Shown here piece after piece: positions 61,038 to 64,000 of a stretch of DNA of 64,000 nt (position 1 is its first letter; every line of letters starts with the position of its first letter). Both the position numbers and the translations under genes were made by a program. The notes under the pieces are model-generated. The model was not told the origin of the DNA. It saw nothing but the letters and a program-made list of their open reading frames with translations, and did no database searches. The stretch spans positions 1,488,001 through 1,552,000 of the forward strand of contig NZ_CP083370.1 of NCBI RefSeq assembly GCF_017488845.2, in the 5' to 3' direction. Source of the DNA: Ensifer canadensis. GTDB taxonomy: Bacteria > Pseudomonadota > Alphaproteobacteria > Rhizobiales > Rhizobiaceae.

Positions 61038-64000
61038 TTATTGAAACTCGAAGATGCTGCGGAAGACGCCGGGCGCGATGATCGAAAGCGGGTTGATCGT
61101 CAGCTTCGGCTGGTTGAATGGGCCATTGAGTTTGAAGGTGATACCGAGCAGGCCACGGTCGCGGCCATTGCCGAGCAAGACGCCGATCAACGGCAGTTCG
61201 CCAAAAATTCGGTTCAAACCGTAGGCGGGCATGAAGGTACCCGTCATATCCATGATGCCGTTGCCGTCACGCACTGTTCCCTGGAAAGTCGCGCCGACAT
61301 CGGTTCCCCTGAGGACGCCGCCATCGACCCGAATGGCGCTGCGGTCGAGGGCAAGCTGGGCAAAACCGCGCTCGAATCGCGCCGTGCTGACATCGATGTC
61401 GCGCTTTACCGCCTGGTTGAGGCTCCGTCCGTCCTGTCCAGCCGGCGTCGACACCATCGACTGCAGCCGTTGCTCGCCGACCAGCTGGAACTTGCGGATG
61501 TCGATCGAGCCGCGCCATGACCGGCCGCCACGATCACGCAACTTCATGTTCAACAGACCACCGCGCATGTTGCTATAGATGTCGGCGAACCGAGCAAGCG
61601 AGCCGGCGTCGCCGGTGGTCAGTTCAAGAATGTTGTCGGCACCGGATTTGGCGAGCCGCGCCACTACTGCCTGGCCGCTTCCGGTGACTGCCGACAGATT
61701 GATGTCTTCGATCTGTTGGCCACGCTCCGAATAGACCAGGTTCACATTCGAAAGCACTTCGCCGTTGAAGCCGGCGACGCGACCGAGCTGACCCTGGATG
61801 GTGATGTCGTCACCGGCGCCACCGTCGCCGTTCGAGCCGCTCTTCATCTGGGCAAGGATCGGACGAATGTCTGCCGCGGCACCGCTCAGCGTCACGACAT
61901 GGATGCCTTTGCGGCGATCGATGGCAACGTTGAAATCGTCGCCCTGCGCCAGACGGACATTGCTGAGCTTTGCATTAACGATGCCGGCGCCATCGACCTG
62001 CAGATTACCGCGTGCGCCGAAACCGTCACCGGCGATTGCAAAGTCCTTGATGGTTGTAACGCTGTCGTTGATGTCGGATGTGAAGCGCACCTCGGCTGGT
62101 ATGCCTGCACCTTTGTTCCAGCCGATCCAGGGAAGCGAGAGCCTGGCCTTGGTCAGATCGACGGTAACGTGCTGAACATCAGCCTCGTCGATCACCAGAT
62201 CGACGTCCATCGGCCCGAAGATGATCTTCGACAGGCCGGGGGTCAGCTTCTCCCGGGCTGCCGCATCGAGTGTGCCGCTGATTTCGCGTTTGCGTTTGAC
62301 CTTCGATTTGCTGTCGACCGGTTCGGTGAGCGCGATCTTGACCTTTGCGCCTTCAACAACCGCATCGGCATCGAGAACCGCTTGCTCGTTGTCGACCCGG
62401 AACGTGCCGGAAAGATTGGAGACGCCGCGTCCGGCGATCGGGCGCGTGACGGTGACGTCCTCAAGCTGCATCTCCACTTGCCAGAGCGGCGGTGGCGGGT
62501 GCTGGTCGGTGACAAGGCCAAACCGCGCTCCGACCTGTGCGGTTAGCGGGCCGGTAAAGTCGCCTGGGACAAACGGTGTCTTTTGCAGCGCCTGAATCGG
62601 CTTGTAGGTGACGAGCTCGGCGATCGCGTCTGCCTCGCCGCCAACTTCGATCTTCATTTCCGCGATCAACGGCTTGGTGTAGACATCGGGAATGATGAAA
62701 TCGCCGCCATTGAGCGCGACGGACCGGCCGGAGGGAAAAAAGGCCGCCCCCTGCTTTACGCCCACTTCCATGCGCTGGCCGCTCAGCTTGAACGTGCCCG
62801 ATGTGTCGCGCAACGGCGGTATCTCACCAGCAATGTTGATCCGCGTTTCGTCGATGTTGAACGTGATGTTCAGTTCTTTCTCGTCGAGCTTCAGCTCGCC
62901 TTCGTTCTGGGCGATCCGCCCCTCTGCCACCGAAACCTCGATGCGCGCATCAGTGACCGTGCCGCCGAAGAGATTGCGGATCGCCCAGCGGCGCGCGCCC
63001 TTGGCGATCCACCAGGGCCAAAGCTGCTTGACGGCCGTCGGTTGCATCTGGTCGCTGACGGCGGCAAAGCTGACCTGCGGCGAAGTCTTGCCGAAGGCGA
63101 CCGAAAGCGAACCGAACATCGAGCCGAGCGGGCTGGAAACGGCGAGCTGATCGAAGATCAGGCGGTGGCGCGCATCCGAGGTGAAGCGGCCGCTTGCCTT
63201 CGCATCGAAGATCAAGGGACGTTCGGTAATGTCCTCCGGCGCGGAACTTGCATTCCTGAACAAAAGATCGATGGCAAAACCCTGATCGGTTGCGCCTGCT
63301 GTTCTGTCGAGGTCTTTCACTGCACCAGTAAACGGGAAGATCGAGCGACCGATATTGACCGTCGACGGCAGCACCTCGACGGCAGCCCGCTCAAAGTCAT
63401 AGGCGATATCCATCTGGGAGGGATTGATCGTCGAAACCAGCCCACCGGCGTGGAATGCACCTTCCGACGTCCTGACGGCCACGCGAAGGTCGGGCTTGGC
63501 GCCTTCGGCGGCGCGTGTCGCCGTGAGGGTCAGCCCCGCGGTCGCATCGATGCCGAAGGCGGCCTCCTTGCCGAAGGGGCCGTGATAGAAGAAGGGCTTC
63601 AGCGGAATGTTCGAGATTGCCGCTTCGAAGCCGGACATATGACCCTTTGCACCAAGAGCGTTGGCGCTGAGATCGACATCGACTCCATCGACGGTCACGC
63701 TGCCTTTGACGTGCATGGAGCCATCGGCATCACGATTGAACTCCAGCTCCTTGGCATCGACCGGCACGACACGGTTACGTGCACCGGCGACTGTGAAAGA
63801 AAAGTTGGAAAGCAACACCGTCTGGTCGCCACGCCCTGCCGCCATCTTCGACATGCGGTCGACATGGGCAAAAAGCTGCTCCAGTGCGTCGCCGACATCG
63901 GCGATCTTGATCTTCGTCAGATCGACCGGCTCGCCGCGTGGCAGGAGGCCGGTGTCGAAGTCGCCACCTTCGGCTTCAAGACGTGAAACCGAAATCCTGC
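61038..64000 (-). CDS. AsmA/YhdP-like large protein (5' end outside window)
   Basis: A partial gene: the frame is open from the stop at 61038 to the window end (about 986 residues visible), so the N-terminus is missing. The C-terminal part ends 'LPLIGVLLGNGRDRGLLGIT' and 'FKLNGPFNQPKLTINPLSII', typical of AsmA-like/DUF3971 proteins. Such proteins (YhdP, TamB, YdbH) are long beta-groove bridges that move phospholipids from inner to outer membrane. The expected N-terminal membrane anchor would lie outside the window. Confidence 0.85.
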   Translation of the reverse strand, partial: RISVSRLEAEGGDFDTGLLPRGEPVDLTKIKIADVGDALEQLFAHVDRMSKMAAGRGDQTVLLSNFSFTVAGARNRVVPVDAKELEFNRDADGSMHVKGSVTVDGVDVDLSANALGAKGHMSGFEAAISNIPLKPFFYHGPFGKEAAFGIDATAGLTLTATRAAEGAKPDLRVAVRTSEGAFHAGGLVSTINPSQMDIAYDFERAAVEVLPSTVNIGRSIFPFTGAVKDLDRTAGATDQGFAIDLLFRNASSAPEDITERPLIFDAKASGRFTSDARHRLIFDQLAVSSPLGSMFGSLSVAFGKTSPQVSFAAVSDQMQPTAVKQLWPWWIAKGARRWAIRNLFGGTVTDARIEVSVAEGRIAQNEGELKLDEKELNITFNIDETRINIAGEIPPLRDTSGTFKLSGQRMEVGVKQGAAFFPSGRSVALNGGDFIIPDVYTKPLIAEMKIEVGGEADAIAELVTYKPIQALQKTPFVPGDFTGPLTAQVGARFGLVTDQHPPPPLWQVEMQLEDVTVTRPIAGRGVSNLSGTFRVDNEQAVLDADAVVEGAKVKIALTEPVDSKSKVKRKREISGTLDAAAREKLTPGLSKIIFGPMDVDLVIDEADVQHVTVDLTKARLSLPWIGWNKGAGIPAEVRFTSDINDSVTTIKDFAIAGDGFGARGNLQVDGAGIVNAKLSNVRLAQGDDFNVAIDRRKGIHVVTLSGAAADIRPILAQMKSGSNGDGGAGDDITIQGQLGRVAGFNGEVLSNVNLVYSERGQQIEDINLSAVTGSGQAVVARLAKSGADNILELTTGDAGSLARFADIYSNMRGGLLNMKLRDRGGRSWRGSIDIRKFQLVGEQRLQSMVSTPAGQDGRSLNQAVKRDIDVSTARFERGFAQLALDRSAIRVDGGVLRGTDVGATFQGTVRDGNGIMDMTGTFMPAYGLNRIFGELPLIGVLLGNGRDRGLLGITFKLNGPFNQPKLTINPLSIIAPGVFRSIFEFQ

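Overview
The window is a 64-kb piece of an alphaproteobacterial chromosome, most likely Sinorhizobium/Ensifer (Rhizobiaceae). I base this on recognised families and on gene order that matches my memory of the S. meliloti chromosome (carB; greA-lpsB-lpsE-lpsD-lpsC-lrp; trxB-lsrB with tandem AbcR small RNAs; gyrA-marC-ssb-uvrA; B12-dependent ribonucleotide reductase; gcvTHP; suf-tyrS). DNA is GC-rich with uniform coding style. I see no insertion sequence, prophage, integron, tRNA, rRNA or CRISPR array. It is a core-genome window, and its interest lies mostly in regulation and in a few decayed or very small genes.

Layout. 1-5.4 kb: a LytTR membrane regulator, a wrecked alcohol dehydrogenase, carB and a DUF6894 protein. 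5.4-7.7 kb: an MFS exporter whose promoter holds a SoxR-type box, divergent from greA, which has an attenuator-like leader. 7.7-12.3 kb: the lps core glycosyltransferases and an Lrp-type regulator. 12.3-15.7 kb: trxB, lsrB and two tandem AbcR-type sRNAs. 15.7-22.2 kb: small regulator/enzyme modules (ArsR + old yellow enzyme; APH(6)-like kinase, XRE-cupin and GNAT; lytic transglycosylase; NAD(P)-binding protein divergent from a LysR regulator).

22.3-36 kb: gyrA, marC, ssb and uvrA (divergent, with an SOS box between them), GNAT, DUF72 and nrdJ behind an NrdR box. 36-42.2 kb: a frameshifted secreted protein, a GNAT, a 42-residue lipoprotein, palindromic repeats, cbpA-cbpM, an NTF2-like protein and a copper-handling pair (DUF2946-like plus a YcnI-PCuAC fusion). 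42.4-47 kb: the glycine cleavage operon behind a tandem glycine riboswitch. 47-49 kb: a soluble PAS histidine kinase and response regulator. 49-56.4 kb: a seven-gene suf Fe-S operon with a candidate Irr (ICE) site at its promoter. 56.4-64 kb: alpha/beta hydrolase, diguanylate cyclase, anmK, tyrS and an AsmA/YhdP-like protein that runs off the window.

A theme is redox, iron and cofactor control: SoxR box/exporter, trxB and LsrB, ArsR/OYE, NrdR/NrdJ, SOS/uvrA and Irr/suf. I found no wholly unknown multi-gene system. The best leads are the SoxR-controlled exporter, the greA leader, the ArsR-OYE module, the YcnI-PCuAC fusion, the ICE site at suf, the unlisted 42-aa lipoprotein and the two disrupted genes.
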